Below are positions 1-10,894 of a stretch of 64,000 nt of DNA, one piece after another (the stretch's first letter is position 1; each line of letters begins with the position of its first letter). Under the pieces are notes generated by a model that did no database searches, was not told where the DNA came from, and was given only the letters and a program-made list of their open reading frames with translations. The translations under genes were made by a program, and so were the position numbers. This DNA comes from Cololabis saira (Eukaryota; Chordata; Actinopteri; Beloniformes; Belonidae), in the NCBI RefSeq assembly GCF_033807715.1, contig NC_084610.1, positions 735,001-799,000 on the forward strand, written 5' to 3'.

Positions 1-822
1 ATGAAGTCCGTCCCCTGCAGTAAAATCCCTCCCCAACAATGAAGTCCCTCCCCTGCAGTGAAGTCCCTCCCCAGCAATGAAGCCCCTCCCCAACAATGAA
101 GTCCCTCCCCAGCAATGAAGTCCCTCCCCTGCAGTAAAATCCCTCCCCAACAATGAAGTCCCTCCCCAACAATGAAGTCCCTCCCCAGCAATGAAGCCCC
201 TCCCCAGCAATGAAGTCCCTCCCCAGCAATGAAGTCCCTCCCCAGCAATGAAGCCCCTCCCCAACAATGAAGTCCCTCCCCCGCAGTGAAGCCCCTTCCC
301 TGCAGTGAAGTCCCTCCCCAGCAATGAAGCCCCTCCCCAGCAATGAAGTCCCTCCCCCAACAATGAAGTCCCTCCCCTGCAGTGAAGCCCCTTCCCTGCA
401 GTGAAGTCCCTCCCCAGCAATGAAGTCCCTCCCCCAACAATGAAGTCCCTCCCCAACAATGAAGCCCCTCCCCAACAATGAAGTCCCTCCCCCAACAATG
501 AAGTCCCTCCCCCGCAGTGAAGCCCCTTCCCTGCAGTGAAGTCCCTCCCCAGCAATGAAGTCCCTCCCCTGCAGTGAAGTCCCTCCCCTGCAGTAAAGTC
601 CCTCCCCAGCAATGAAGTCCCTCCCCAACATTGAAGTCCCTCCCGAGCAATGAAGCCCCTCCCCAGCAATGAAGTCCCTCCCCAGCAATGAAGTCCCTCC
701 CCAACAATGAAGTCCCTCCTCTGCAGTAAAGTCCCTCCCCTGCAATGAAGTCCCTCCCCAGCAATGAAGTCCCTCCCTAGCAATGAAGTCCCTCCCCAAC
801 AATGAAGTCCCTCCCCTGCAGT
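1..822. repeat. Minisatellite (19-20 bp unit)
   Basis: About 40 imperfect copies of a 19-20 bp unit beginning atgaagtccctcccc, with an internal variable part (agca, aaca, tgcagt). It starts at or before the window edge and ends about 180 bp before an sh3bp4 exon, so it probably lies in an sh3bp4 intron. No coding role is apparent. Confidence 0.9.
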
Positions 823-1000
823 TAATCCCCCTAAAACTAATTTCACTTCCTGAATTTTCTGGTTTGAGGTGGCCAGTTTTTGCTGCCACCGGGTAATCGA
901 TCTGTTACCTGATCATTATCTGCCAATTCCATATTTCTTCAAGCTAATTCTGTCTAGACTCTAGACAATAAAAGATGACTGTCCCCCTGTGCCCCGCCAG

Positions 1001-1189
1001 GCCCTGCTGAAGATGGACTGCCAGGGGCTGGTTGCCAGGCTGATCCTGGACCTGGTCCTGCTGACCACGGCGGTGGAGGTGGCCGCCAGGTGGAGGGAGC
1101 TGGCCGAAAAGCTGGCCCGGGTGTCCCGGCAGCAGATGGAGGCTTACGAAGCACCGCACCGCGACAGGAACGGCGCTCTGGACAACGAG
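1001..1189 (+). CDS. sh3bp4: sh3bp4, penultimate coding exon
   Basis: A 63-codon exon bounded by a gccccgccag acceptor and a gag|gtagga donor, phase 0 at both ends. It encodes the helical C-terminal part of SH3-domain-binding protein 4 (TTP), including SRQQMEAYE. In vertebrates this protein is an endocytic adaptor of the transferrin receptor and a negative regulator of Rag GTPase/mTORC1 signalling. The identification rests on this exon joined to the next, which resembles the SH3BP4 C-terminus strongly. Upstream exons (ZU5, SH3, UPA regions) are outside the window. The related protein MACC1 is the main alternative, but the downstream arl4c neighbour favours SH3BP4. Confidence 0.85.
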
Positions 1190-1281
1190 GTAGGAGACCA
1201 GTCTGGGGTCGTCGGTACCCGGGACGTTACCTCCGCCCCGGATCCTTAACCCTGTCTTCTTTCTCGTCCCTCCCCCTCTAG

Positions 1282-1506
1282 TCCATGTGGAAACCCGCCT
1301 ACGACTTCCTGCTGACGTGGGCCGCCCACGTCGGCGACAGCTACCGGGACGTGATCCAGGAGCTCCACCTGGGCCTGGACAAGATGAGGAACCCCATCAC
1401 CAAGAAATGGAGGCACTTGACCGGAGCGCTGATCCTCGTCAACTGCCTGGATGCGCTCCGAAGCTCCGCCTTCTGCCCCACGGGATACGGAGACTTTGCC
1501 GTCTGA
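1282..1506 (+). CDS. sh3bp4: sh3bp4, terminal coding exon
   Basis: Acceptor ccccctctag, then 74 codons and a TGA stop. The sequence begins [13 protein letters not shown] and ends in YGDFAV. The motifs [24 protein letters not shown] and [11 protein letters not shown] are those of the death-domain-like C-terminus of SH3BP4. The intron from the previous exon is only 92 bp and phase 0, so reading continues cleanly. No frameshift or premature stop is seen, so the gene looks functional at its 3' end. Confidence 0.88.
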   Translation, partial: SMWKPAYDFLLTWAAHVGDSYRDVIQELHLGLDKMRNPITKKWRHLTGALILVNCLDALRSSAFCPTGYGDFAV

Positions 1507-3566
1507 GCGTTTCCCCGGGAGGATCCTGAACCCCCCAGCTAATGGCGGATGCTGCTGGACCTCAGGCGGGAGGCCAGTCCCTGCAGGCTGGTTAACGTTC
1601 ATTGACAGGAGTTGACGAGGGTTCGATCCCTCAGATCTGCAAAACCGTCGGTCGGAGTCTGAGGTACAAACACTGCGACAATGTGAAACCAGACTCTTTG
1701 TTTTTACCCACGATTCTCTCCTCCTCTCTGAACTCTGCTTTGCTGCGTTTGCTCTGTTTTCCGTGTTCAGCAGCGTCTCTTTGTTTTTGCTTCACATTTG
1801 TCTTGCGGTGACAGCTGTTCGCTGTTTTCACCCTCGGGACAAATCAGGGACCTCGGTCGCTGCAGGAAAAGCTCACGAGTGTGCATGTGAAGACTGATCT
1901 AAGTGGACTGTGACCCAGAACTTTTCTGATGGCCAACGTTTCCTTTTTTTCTCTGATAAGTGAAAGACTGGCTAGTTTGAAAAGTAAATCTCAAACGTAG
2001 TTTCACTGTGATGATTCACAAGTGATTAGTTTGCCAAAAACCGCCAGGTCGATGTTAACGTCGCGTTTGGCCATCCATGCAGTAAAGGTTTGATAAATCT
2101 GTTATTTTTGTACGACAACTAATGTATAAGTGTTAGAGGGAGAGAGTTTCAGCTCATCTGTTACGATCAGGGATCTTTATCGTAACCGCTACGCCGGTCA
2201 TTAATGAACAAAGGTGTGATTTCAAATATTAATGTTTGATCCAGCACGTTAGAATGTGAAGAAGTGCATCTTTAACCTGATCTTTAACACTGTCTGTTGT
2301 TCAACACAGTCAAGTACTTTGAATCCCTAGATGAAGTTGGGTGTAATGAACCCCGGGTCCAACGGGAGCAGAACCACCACGATGCTCCGTCTCCAACGTG
2401 ACCTCAGATCCCACCAGGAGCGTTTCAGAATCTCCTCCGCTAGATTTGTGAGATTAGAAGGTTACGTTAAAGGTTGTCTGCCCGTTAGAGACGTATATCT
2501 GGCTTCGTCTCATCCTTCCTGGAGTTGGTTGCAAAAAGCACAAGTAATCTAAAATAAAATGTGCTTTTCAACTTGTAGAATTAAGTTCTCCTCATACGGT
2601 ATTAAAAACATTTTCTACAACCTGTTTCAGTGGACATGTCATTAAGCCCCGCCCCCCTTAGTTACTGTTGCTACCTGACAGTATCTGCGTCGTTTACAGT
2701 TTTACAATGGCAACAAGGAAAAACTTGGACACAAACCTTTCGTCGAGGAGTATTCAGACCCTTGTAAGACCCGCCCCCCGGTGAGCCAATAGCATCATCA
2801 TATCTTCTGCTAGCTATTTAAAAAAAAAAGTAAAATAGAAGCTTTTTTTTTGTCGTAAACTCCTTAAAATAGACAAAAGTTTGGGATCTTCCAAAGAAAC
2901 TAGAGATGTCCGATTTCCAGTCCCTGTGGAACTGATACTCAACAGCCATTGGCTCATCTGTGTTTGAGGGGCGGGGCTTACAATAGATGAGTGTTTACCA
3001 GAGGCTCCACGGGTTAGTGTATTTATTAAAAACAGTTTATAGGTGAACTGGAGAATTTGAATATACAAGATATTAGCCAAAGGCTAATTTTCCTCTTAGT
3101 CCTTTAGACCGGTTAAGACCGGTTGATGATCACTAATAAAAAATAATCAATTAGTTAAAACAAAACAGAATAAAGCAATGACATATGAGTTACAGTTTAC
3201 ACAGATTTTTGATGGCCGTTCTGATTTTCCAGAGACTATAATTTTAAATGTTGCTAAAAAAATGAGCAAAAAAAAGAATCGTTCTATCACTTGAGATTCA
3301 CGTTTAGAGGCTCGAAGCGAGAGTACAGCTTTTCCTTTCAAGCCGACGCCCTACCTGTCATATCGAAGGTCACGTGTGATACAAAAATCTAATTAAGATA
3401 TATCTTTGTGATGTAGTGCTGATGTACAAGTGGGAGCTCCCATGTGGTGTTTTATTTAGAAAATCCACGGGGTCCTCTGCCGTCGTCGCGTCTGGCGTCC
3501 TACCGTCTGGATCACCGCGTGTAAACTGGAGTACACGCTGCAGCGGAGTCAGGTCGCTCCTGGGAG
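1507..3566 (+). other. sh3bp4 3' flank, probable 3' UTR
   Basis: No coding region recognised. A canonical AATAAA lies at 2553-2558 and could end the sh3bp4 transcript about 1.05 kb after the stop. The remainder is AT-rich non-coding DNA with no clear repeat structure. Confidence 0.45.
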
Positions 3567-4604
3567 GTTTCTAAAGGTTCTGAGGTTTCTGGTGGGATCT
3601 CCGTCACCGACGAGGCAGTGGGACCTGGAGCTCACCGACCCGTGGAAAAGAAACTGGATGGATGGATGGATGGATGGATGGATGGATGGATGGATGGATG
3701 GATGGATGGATGGATGGATGGATGGATGGATGGATGGATGGATGGATGGATGGAGGATGGATGGATGGATGGATGGATGGATGGATGGATGGATGGATGG
3801 ATGGATGGATGGATGGATGGATGGATGGATGGATGGAGGATGGATGGATGGAGGATGGATGGATGGAGGATGGTGGATGGATGGATGAGGGATGAAGAAT
3901 GGAGGATGGATGGGTGGATGGATGGATGGATGGATGGATGGAGGATGGATGGATGAAGAATAGAGGATGGATGGATGGATGGATGAAGAAAGGTTGGATG
4001 GATGGTTTCTAAAGGTTCTGAGGTTTCTGGTGGGATCTCCGTCACCGACGAGGCAGTGGGACCTGGAGGTCACCGACACGTGGAAAAGAAACTGGATGGA
4101 TGGATGGAGGAAGGATGGATGGAGGATGGATGAGGGATGGATGAAGAATGGAGGATGGATGGATGGATGGATGGATGGATGGATGGATGATGGATGGATG
4201 GATGGATGGATGGATGGATGGATGGATGGATGGATGCATTGATGGATGGATGATGGATGGATGATGGATGCATTGATGGATGCATTGATGGATGGATGGA
4301 TGGATGGATGGATGGATGGATGGATGGATGGATGGATGGATGGATGGATGGATGCATTGATAGATGGATGGATGGATGATGGATGGATGGATGGATGGAT
4401 GGATGGATGGATGGATGGATGGATGGATGGATGGATGGATGGATGGATGCATTGATGGATGGATGATGGATGGATGATGGATGCATTGATGGATGCATTG
4501 ATGGATGGATGGATGGATGGATGGATGGATGGATGGATGGATGGATGGATGGATGGATGGATGGATGGATGGATGGATGGATGGATGGATGGATGGATGG
4601 ATGC
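3567..4604. repeat. GATG tetranucleotide array with a duplicated 90-bp spacer
   Basis: Roughly 950 bp of (GATG)n with interruptions (gagg, gcatt, gaagaa). A non-repetitive segment starting ggtttctaaagg and ending in aaactggatgg occurs twice, at about 3566-3656 and 4004-4096, nearly identical, each leading into the array. The array therefore expanded partly by duplicating a block that included unique flank. All long reading frames here are repeat translations (MDGW, IHPS) and are not genes. Confidence 0.95.
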
Positions 4605-5085
4605 CACTGATAAATAAAATGTTCTGCAGAAGATGCAGGTTTTCTCCTGGTCGTCCTGATCACTAAACCAGGTTTAAATCGGGTCTGGTGTATAAAGTCC
4701 CAAGACTACGCACTTTTGGGGGAAAGTCCAACACTGTCAGGTGTCACCAAAACCAAACAACCGTGAAACCCACATGAAGCTTTTACAAACATCCAGATAA
4801 GCCAGAAAAATCGACTTATTGTTATTCAGTGTTCATTTCTGTAATGTTGTGACTGATGGATGGAGATACGAGCATGAACAGTCTGTGTGAAGAGTTTCTA
4901 TATTTGTACTGAGCCGGCGGGTTTGAAAGTGATGCTGTATCACCTGGTGGCTCGTAGAACCGGGCTTTTTGTCCAGAAAGCATCAATAAAGCTGAAAATG
5001 GAAAACTGCTTGTCATGGTGGTAAATACGAACACAGGATTTTGAGGGCGGTGCCAACAGGGGGCGCTATCTCGGCAGAAGAAGAC
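4605..5085. other. Intergenic, nothing recognised
   Basis: Non-coding spacer between the tetranucleotide array and the LINE remnant. I see no gene, RNA or repeat boundary in it. Confidence 0.4.
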
Positions 5086-6780
5086 GTCCCCTCCTTTTAT
5101 TTAACCAGGAATAATCCCATTGAGATTCAGCATCTCTTTTGCAAGGGGGTCCTGGCCAAGAGGGCAGCATAGCAGGTCCACGTAAAATACACACTTGAAC
5201 TACAACAACAACAACTACAACAAAACACAGATAAAAACAGATAAAACAATTTGACCAACCACATCATTACAGTTTAATCACCAGCTGTGTGCATGCAGCA
5301 GTCAAATAGTCCCGATCCTGGCTTTAAAATCCTCCATTCTGGGGAGATAATCCAACTTAAGAGGACTCTGCAATTTATACCAGGATGAGGGTGCAAATTC
5401 TTTGAAGGAATAGTGTACATTATCAGTCTGTTGACTTTAGAAACCAAAAGAAAACACAAATAATAGTGTGAGTCACACAGGATGGCCTCATAAAGAAAAC
5501 CATAGCAGTGTTTCCATCTACGACTGTAGAGAGAAGGCCGCCAACAGTCTCATAAAGACTACAGCGACGAGCACAAAAAACTAAATCTGTTATAAATCTT
5601 TATGCTGCATGAAACACTGAATCCAGCATTTTCAGAGAGGAGAGATTTGCATTCATGTATAAGATATCGCCATAATCAAGTATTGATGTAAAGGGTGCCT
5701 GAATCAGTCTTTTTCTTGCTTTCAAGGAGAAGTTTCTTTGTAAAAAACTCAATATGGTATATAATAGTAAAATCCCAAGTATTTGTAGATTGAAACTCGT
5801 TCAATCACTTTCTCATTTTGTGTGACAACGTGACAAGCATTCTCTTAATTGATTAAGATTCCTCTGAATAACGTTAAAAGCAGATTGTAGCTGTGACTTG
5901 TTAATGATGAAGCAGAACAGGACAAAATAGTGTCATCTGCATAAAAGTGAAATGACAGTACTGTGCTTTTTTCTGGAACCAGACTGCAGTTCATTTAAAA
6001 TGTTTTTTCTTGTTAGAAAATCTTTCAACTGATCACTTATAAGCTCTTCTAAGACTCTGCTCGAAGCAGACAGTTTAGTATGTTATTAGGATTCGATCGG
6101 TCATCATAACTCTTCAATGAAGGAGTGACATATGCTGACTTCCTACAGTAGGAACTATTCCACTTTCTACAGTCGGTTCTGCAAGAGTACGGGTCTGAAC
6201 CATCAGGACCAGAGGGTTTCCTGGTATTTAACTTAATGATTTAACTTTGGTAAAGAGATCAAAATCACAAAGTACATTTTCACCAGAGTGATCCACTTAA
6301 CCCATCGCTTGTTTCATTTCCTGCTCCTACGACAAACCAGAAGATATAAAATGTTGGTTTAAGGAGTCTCACATACTTTTCTTTTCTGTAACAATCTCAC
6401 CATTCAGCTTTAAGGTATTTGCTTGTGCCTGAAGACAAGGATTTAATCGTCTTCCAGACTTTAGTGCAGTCACATGTTTCATTAACATAAAAATCTGCTT
6501 TAGTGTTGCCTGTTTGAAAGACACATTTGTTCCTCAGATACCTAAAATGTTGCCAGTCAGAGTTATTTTTGGATGTTCTTGCAGTTGCCCAAGCAAGGTC
6601 ACGTTCATGAGTGAGTTCAGACCGTTGCTCTGAGAACCTCGGGTTATTATCATGTCCTTTAATCTTGGGTTTCCTGAGAGGAGCATGTTTATTTATAATG
6701 TCCTACAATAAGGATTTAAAATACTGCAATGCTATCTCATAAAGATCCTTTAAAAAAGCTTGTTCACAGAACTATTTCAG
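5086..6780 (-). mobile_element. Decayed LINE (reverse transcriptase ORF remnant)
   Basis: Read on the minus strand, short frames between many stops match the C-terminal half of a fish non-LTR reverse transcriptase: a KPSGPDG-like stretch near 6200, a LWRYLIHE stretch near 5670 (family form LDYGD.LY) and a final block at 5274-5459. The 3' side at 5090-5170 resembles a LINE 3' tail. The ORF is broken many times, so this is an old dead copy. Family (L2/CR1-like) is inferred from motif style. Confidence 0.55.
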
Positions 6781-7178
6781 ATTTCACTTTGATAACTTTG
6801 TGTCTCTCGTTGCTCGTGAGAGACACAAAGTTTCCACGTCGCTACTGAAACGCTCCAGTATGTAACAGTTTGTATCTCTCCAGAGTCCATGGCAGCAGCT
6901 CTGCATGTAAACACAGCGATGAGGCCCGGGCACTAATGTACGCGTGAACATCACACATGAATGCACCGCTGGGACTTGTCCTGGAGCGTAAACCTCGCTC
7001 ACACTCGTCCACGCACACATGCAGAGTTGCTGTAGCTGATTAAAGCAGGTAATCAGCTCAGAGGACAGGCCACCTTCACCGCCGTCCTCCCCGTCCTCAT
7101 GACTCACCCTCGCCGCTCCTCTCCCTCCTCCTGCCGAGTTCCAACTCACGCCAGGGCGCCGGGGGATAAGTTCGGGTT

Positions 7179-7433
7179 TGTGGCGAGGTGGAGGAGCAGC
7201 AATCACTCAGGTGATGGGACACAGGTGTGTCCCATCAACCTCTCCACCCTGCCTGCCTTTATAAGGCGTGGCCGCACAGCAGCAAGGAGTCTGCTGGCTG
7301 AAGGTGCTTGTTCACGTGTGGGGTGTTTGGAAGTTTGGTGGATAAAGTTTGGTGAATAAAGAGTTCTGAGCACTGAAACCCCGTGTCCTCTCTGTCCTGT
7401 CGGTCGGGCCTCCGTAGCACTCGCCGTGCTACA
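7179..7433 (+). repeat. Left LTR (5')
   Basis: 255 bp, TG...CA ends, with ctttataagg promoter-like box near 7258 and aataaa near 7356. It pairs with the 245-bp copy at 8197-8441. Confidence 0.85.
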
Positions 7434-7434
7434 C

Positions 7435-7452
7435 TGGCGCCCAACATGGGGC
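7435..7452 (+). promoter_or_regulatory. Primer binding site, tRNA-Lys type
   Basis: TGGCGCCCAACATGGGGC differs at one base from the complement of the 3' end of vertebrate tRNA-Lys(1,2). It sits one base after the left LTR, where minus-strand DNA synthesis starts in LTR elements. Confidence 0.8.
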
Positions 7453-7462
7453 GTCCGACAGG

Positions 7463-8179
7463 ATGGAGGAGGGAGGCACGGAGCGGGCCCCGGAAGTGCT
7501 GGCCCATGCCCTGGCGGACTTAGCAGCCCTGCTTCAGGGCCAGGGGGAGCGTCAGCTCACGGCGCTGACAGGCCGGGAGGCAGAGGCTGCGGGCCGCCAA
7601 GCGACAGCTCCTGAGGCGGCCCCAGCGACGGAGGGACCCGCAGCGCGACCCACCCCGGCGCCACGCCTGAGGTTCGTCGCGGAGACGGACCAGCGACCGG
7701 AGCAGTGCTCCATCGGGGAGGGGGTGGTCCTGGACGCACCCCGGCCACGGCCGCGGATGCCGTCTGGCCCGAGGCCACCCTGGGCCCAGTCCCGAGAGCG
7801 GCCCTCTCAGCGGTCGGCCCGTCGCAGAGGGCGATCTCCCGACCGGCCTCTGTGGTCGGCCCGTCGCAGAGGGCGATCTCCCGACCGGCCTCTGTGGTCG
7901 GCCCGTCGCAGAGGGCGATCTCCCGACCGGCCTCTGTGGTCGGCCCGTCGCAGAGGGCGACCTCCTGACCGGCCTCTGTGGTCGGCCCGTCGCAGAGGGC
8001 GATCTCCCGACCGGCCTCTGTGGTCGGCCCGTCGCAGAGGGCGATCTCCCGACCGGTCCCGGTGGTCGGACAAACCAGGAAGGCCCGGAGGCGCAGACGG
8101 TGGTTCCTGGCTTCCTCTCCCGCTCCGAGGGGGACGGGGGGGGAGGGGGGAGTTGGCTCGGCCGGATGGACTGGCCTGA
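7463..8179 (+). CDS. Gag-like ORF with arginine-rich 14-residue repeats
   Basis: 238 codons starting 10 bp after the primer site. An Ala/Gln/Glu-rich N-terminus (to about residue 60) and a proline/arginine-rich linker lead to six or seven tandem copies of a 14-residue unit, SARRRGRSPDRPLW, encoded by a 42-bp repeat (about 7810-8065). The unit is strongly basic and resembles RS/RGG RNA-binding tracts. This is where Gag of related elements has its nucleic-acid-binding tail, so an RNA-packaging role is inferred. No CCHC knuckle or capsid domain is recognised. The frame is open throughout. Confidence 0.55.
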   Translation: MEEGGTERAPEVLAHALADLAALLQGQGERQLTALTGREAEAAGRQATAPEAAPATEGPAARPTPAPRLRFVAETDQRPEQCSIGEGVVLDAPRPRPRMPSGPRPPWAQSRERPSQRSARRRGRSPDRPLWSARRRGRSPDRPLWSARRRGRSPDRPLWSARRRGRPPDRPLWSARRRGRSPDRPLWSARRRGRSPDRSRWSDKPGRPGGADGGSWLPLPLRGGRGGRGELARPDGLA

Positions 8180-8196
8180 GGTTGGCAATGGGGGTG

Positions 8197-8441
8197 TGTG
8201 GCAGGGTGGAGGTGCAGCCACTCAGGTTGATTATTAGGGCACAGGTGTTCCCAATCAACCTCTCCACCCTGCCTGCCTTCATAAGTCCTGGCTGCACAGC
8301 AGCAAGAGGTCTCCCTGTGAAGCTGCTCTGAAGGAGCTGAAGCACGTGTGTTGGTGTGGTGGAAATAAAGGAGTTCTGCACTGAAACCCCGTGTCCTCTC
8401 TGTCCTGTCGGTCGGGCCCCTGTAGCAATCGCTGTGCTACA
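8197..8441 (+). repeat. Right LTR (3')
   Basis: 245 bp, TGTGGC...TGCTACA, preceded by an aatggggg purine run that may be the polypurine tract. AATAAA lies near 8365. GGGTT follows as the target duplication. Confidence 0.85.
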
Positions 8442-8456
8442 GGGTTGTTTTATCAT

Positions 8457-9180
8457 TAATCAATCTTTTTATTTAGACTCAGGTCCATTAAAAAAGACAA
8501 ACAAACATACAACAATATTTAAAAAAGACAGTCATACCAGTGTTTCCACATAGCAGACTGGTATCTTCCAGCACTGAGGACTGGGTTGGTTAACGTCATA
8601 AAAATGGCATTACAAGAGCTATTAAGTCGACACATGAATTTGAACATCAATCGCCTCAAAAGAGCATGAAAAGTGATAACTTTACAAAAGAGTTCACTTG
8701 CACTAGACCATCTTGTTTTCCAAAGCAAAATACGCAGACAATCGTTGTACATAACCTGTAAGTTATGGACTTCTTAAATTTAATCCATAAGGGTGCAGTA
8801 TAAAAAGGGGTACAGTAAGCCCTAAAAAGACCCACTTTCACCCTCTCTGAACACCAGGAAAATCTTTTGGTCAACAAATTAGCCTGCATATATAAAGTAC
8901 GACGCTGTCTATTCATATCTTCATCATCTGTCATGTCATCAGTGATGTGTCCCAGGTATTAATTAATTCATTAATCTATTTATTGTTTCTTTTTTTACTC
9001 ATCTTAATCATTTTTAGACCCCAGAAGGCTAAGTACACTTTAAAACACATGTATTTTAAATGTTGAATATCTGTTATGTGCAATTCTGTGTTTGTTTGTA
9101 TGTCCTTAAGCTGCTGTCATGCCTTTTAAATTGCCCCTAGGAGACAAATAAAGTGATTTGAATTGAATTGAATTGAATTT
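8457..9180 (-). mobile_element. LINE reverse-transcriptase C-terminal remnant
   Basis: On the minus strand, 8934-8752 encodes RQRRTLYMQANLL and LFRAYCTPFYTAPLW, and 8752-8519 continues in another frame with LRILLWKTRWSSASELF and LMFKFMCRL. Together they match the conserved C-terminal block of a fish non-LTR reverse transcriptase, interrupted by a frameshift near 8750. A (GAATT)n tail-like repeat lies at 9157-9178. Inactive. Confidence 0.7.
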
Positions 9181-9529
9181 CCTCCACAGCATCTTTAGCT
9201 AGAGTGGGGGGGGGGGACCTGGGATTCAAGAGGAGTGGTGGGGTTTCCTCGGTGGACCAGCTCTGCCCCCTCAGTAGGGCTGTAACAATATATCGTGCCA
9301 CGAAATTTTGCGATACAAAAACGTCACAATACGTGTCATGGAGGTGACAAACTGTATCTGTTATTAATATTAATAGCTTATATTGTGTTGACTAGTAACA
9401 CGCAGAGTATTTGTGCCGCCCGCGCCTCGACCCGCGGACCAAAATCTTCCTCCGCTCAGAAGAAACTAGTACCGTTTTGGTCCCGATCACGGGACTCTTG
9501 CAGGGTTTTGAGCTCTGAACTTTTACTTA

Positions 9530-10894
9530 CAGTCAGTCAGGAAAGTATTCAGAACGCTTCACTTTTCCCACATTCTTTTATGTTACAGCCCTATTGATAA
9601 TAGGAATAAATTCATTTTTTTTCTCAGAATTCTACACAAAACACCCCATAATGACAACATGAAAGAAGTTTTGTTATGATTTTTGTAAATTTATAAAAAA
9701 TAAAAAACTATAAATATCGCCTGTGCACAAGTATTCAGAACGTTTGCCACGAAGCTCAAAATTGAGCTCTTCCACTGATCTCTCTCAAGTTGTTTCTACA
9801 GCTTAATGGGAGTCCACCTGTGGTGAATTCAGTTGATTGGACTTGATTTGGAAAGACACACACCTGTCTATATAAGCTCTCACAGTTGGCAGTGCATGTT
9901 GCAACACAAACCAAACATGAAGTCAAAAGAATTGTCTTCAGACCTCCCAAACAGGATTGTTTCGAGGCACAAATCTGGGGAAGGGTACAGAAAAATTTCT
10001 GCTGCTTTGAAGGTCCCAGTGAGCCCTGTGGCCTGCATCATCCTTAAATGGAAGAAGTTTGGAACCACCAGGAATCTCCCTAGAGCTGGCCGCCCGCCTA
10101 AGCTGAGCAATCGGGGGAGAAGGGCCTTAGTCAGAGAGGTGACCAAGGACCCGACGGTCACTCTGTCAGAACTCCAGTGTTCCTCTGTGGAGAGAGGAGA
10201 AACTTCAAGAAGGACAACCATCTCTGCAGCAATCCACCAATCAGGCTTGTATGGTAGAGTGGCCAGGCGCAAGCCCCTCCTTACTAAAAAGCACATGGCA
10301 GCCCGACTGGAGTTTGCCAAAAGGCACCTGGAGGACTCTCAGACCATGAGAAAAAAAATCCTCTGGTCTGATGAGACAAAGATTGAACTATTTGGCATGA
10401 ATTCCACGCGTGGTGTTTGGAGGAGACCAGGCACCGCTCATCACCTGGAGAACACCATCCCTACAGTGAAGCATGGTGGTGGCAGCATCATGCTGTGGGG
10501 GTGTTTTTCATCAGCAGGTACACCGACGCTCCCCATCCAACCTGATGGAGCTTGAGAGGGTCTGTAAGGAAGAATGGGCAAAACTGCCCAAGAATAGCTG
10601 TGCCAAACTTGTAGCAACCTATTCAAAAAGACTTGAGGCTGTAATTGCTGCCAGAGGAGCTTCTACAAAGTATTAAGCGAACGTTATGAATACTTATGCT
10701 CATATGATTTCTTGTTATTTTTATTTTTAATAAATTTACAAAAGTCGCATCAAAACTTCTTTCATGTTGTCATTATGGGGTGTTTTGTGTAGAATTCTGA
10801 GAAAAAAAAAGAATTTATTCCTATAATCAATAGGGCTGTAACATAAAAGAATGTGGGAAAAGTGAAGCGTTCTGAATACTTTCCGGACTGACTG
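9530..10894 (+). mobile_element. Tc1-like DNA transposon (IR/DR type), internally deleted
   Basis: Bounded by TA on both sides (9528-9529, 10895-10896). Ends CAGTCAGTCAGG and, in complement, CAGTCAGTCCGG begin near-perfect inverted repeats of about 200 bp. The outer repeat motif aagtattcagaacg recurs about 200 bp inside, giving the IR/DR layout of Sleeping-Beauty-like elements. It sits inside the hAT at 9275-11691, so it inserted later. Confidence 0.93.
9917..10675 (+). pseudogene. Tc1 transposase, C-terminal catalytic deletion
   Basis: The ATG at 9917 begins the usual Tc1 N-terminus: a paired-type helix-turn-helix (LPNRIVSRHKSGEGYRKIS), then the GRPPKLS linker with basic signal. The first catalytic Asp is present (ILWSDETKIELFG). 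After MLWGCFSSAGT the frame jumps to the far C-terminus, and the rest (ERVCKEEWAKLP... to the stop at 10675) is read in another frame. The segment with the second catalytic Asp and the Glu is missing, so the protein cannot cut DNA. The start upstream at 9833 was rejected because it lies in the TIR-proximal leader. Confidence 0.9.

Larger units (their letters stand above)
7179..8441 (+). mobile_element. Small non-autonomous LTR retrotransposon, structurally complete
   Basis: Two similar LTRs (7179-7433 and 8197-8441), each TGTGGC...TGCTACA, are flanked by the 5-bp duplication GGGTT (7174-7178 and 8442-8446). A tRNA-Lys-type primer site follows the left LTR after one base. The 763-bp interior holds one ORF and no protease, reverse transcriptase, RNase H or integrase, so the element must be moved by another element's enzymes. 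Each LTR has a TATA-like ttataag or ataag box and an AATAAA. The LTRs differ by small indels and many substitutions, so it is not a very recent insertion. Confidence 0.88.

Noticed and set aside
1..822. Regular short repeats resembling a CRISPR array
   Set aside because: Units are directly adjacent with no unique spacers, and this is vertebrate DNA. It is a minisatellite.
3549..4663. Long open frames rich in IHPS or MDGW
   Set aside because: They are translations of the GATG tetranucleotide array in several frames and both strands.
7557..8456. 299-codon minus-strand frame
   Set aside because: Antisense of the LTR-element ORF; open because the GC-rich 42-bp repeat lacks stops in several frames, and it runs through the LTR.
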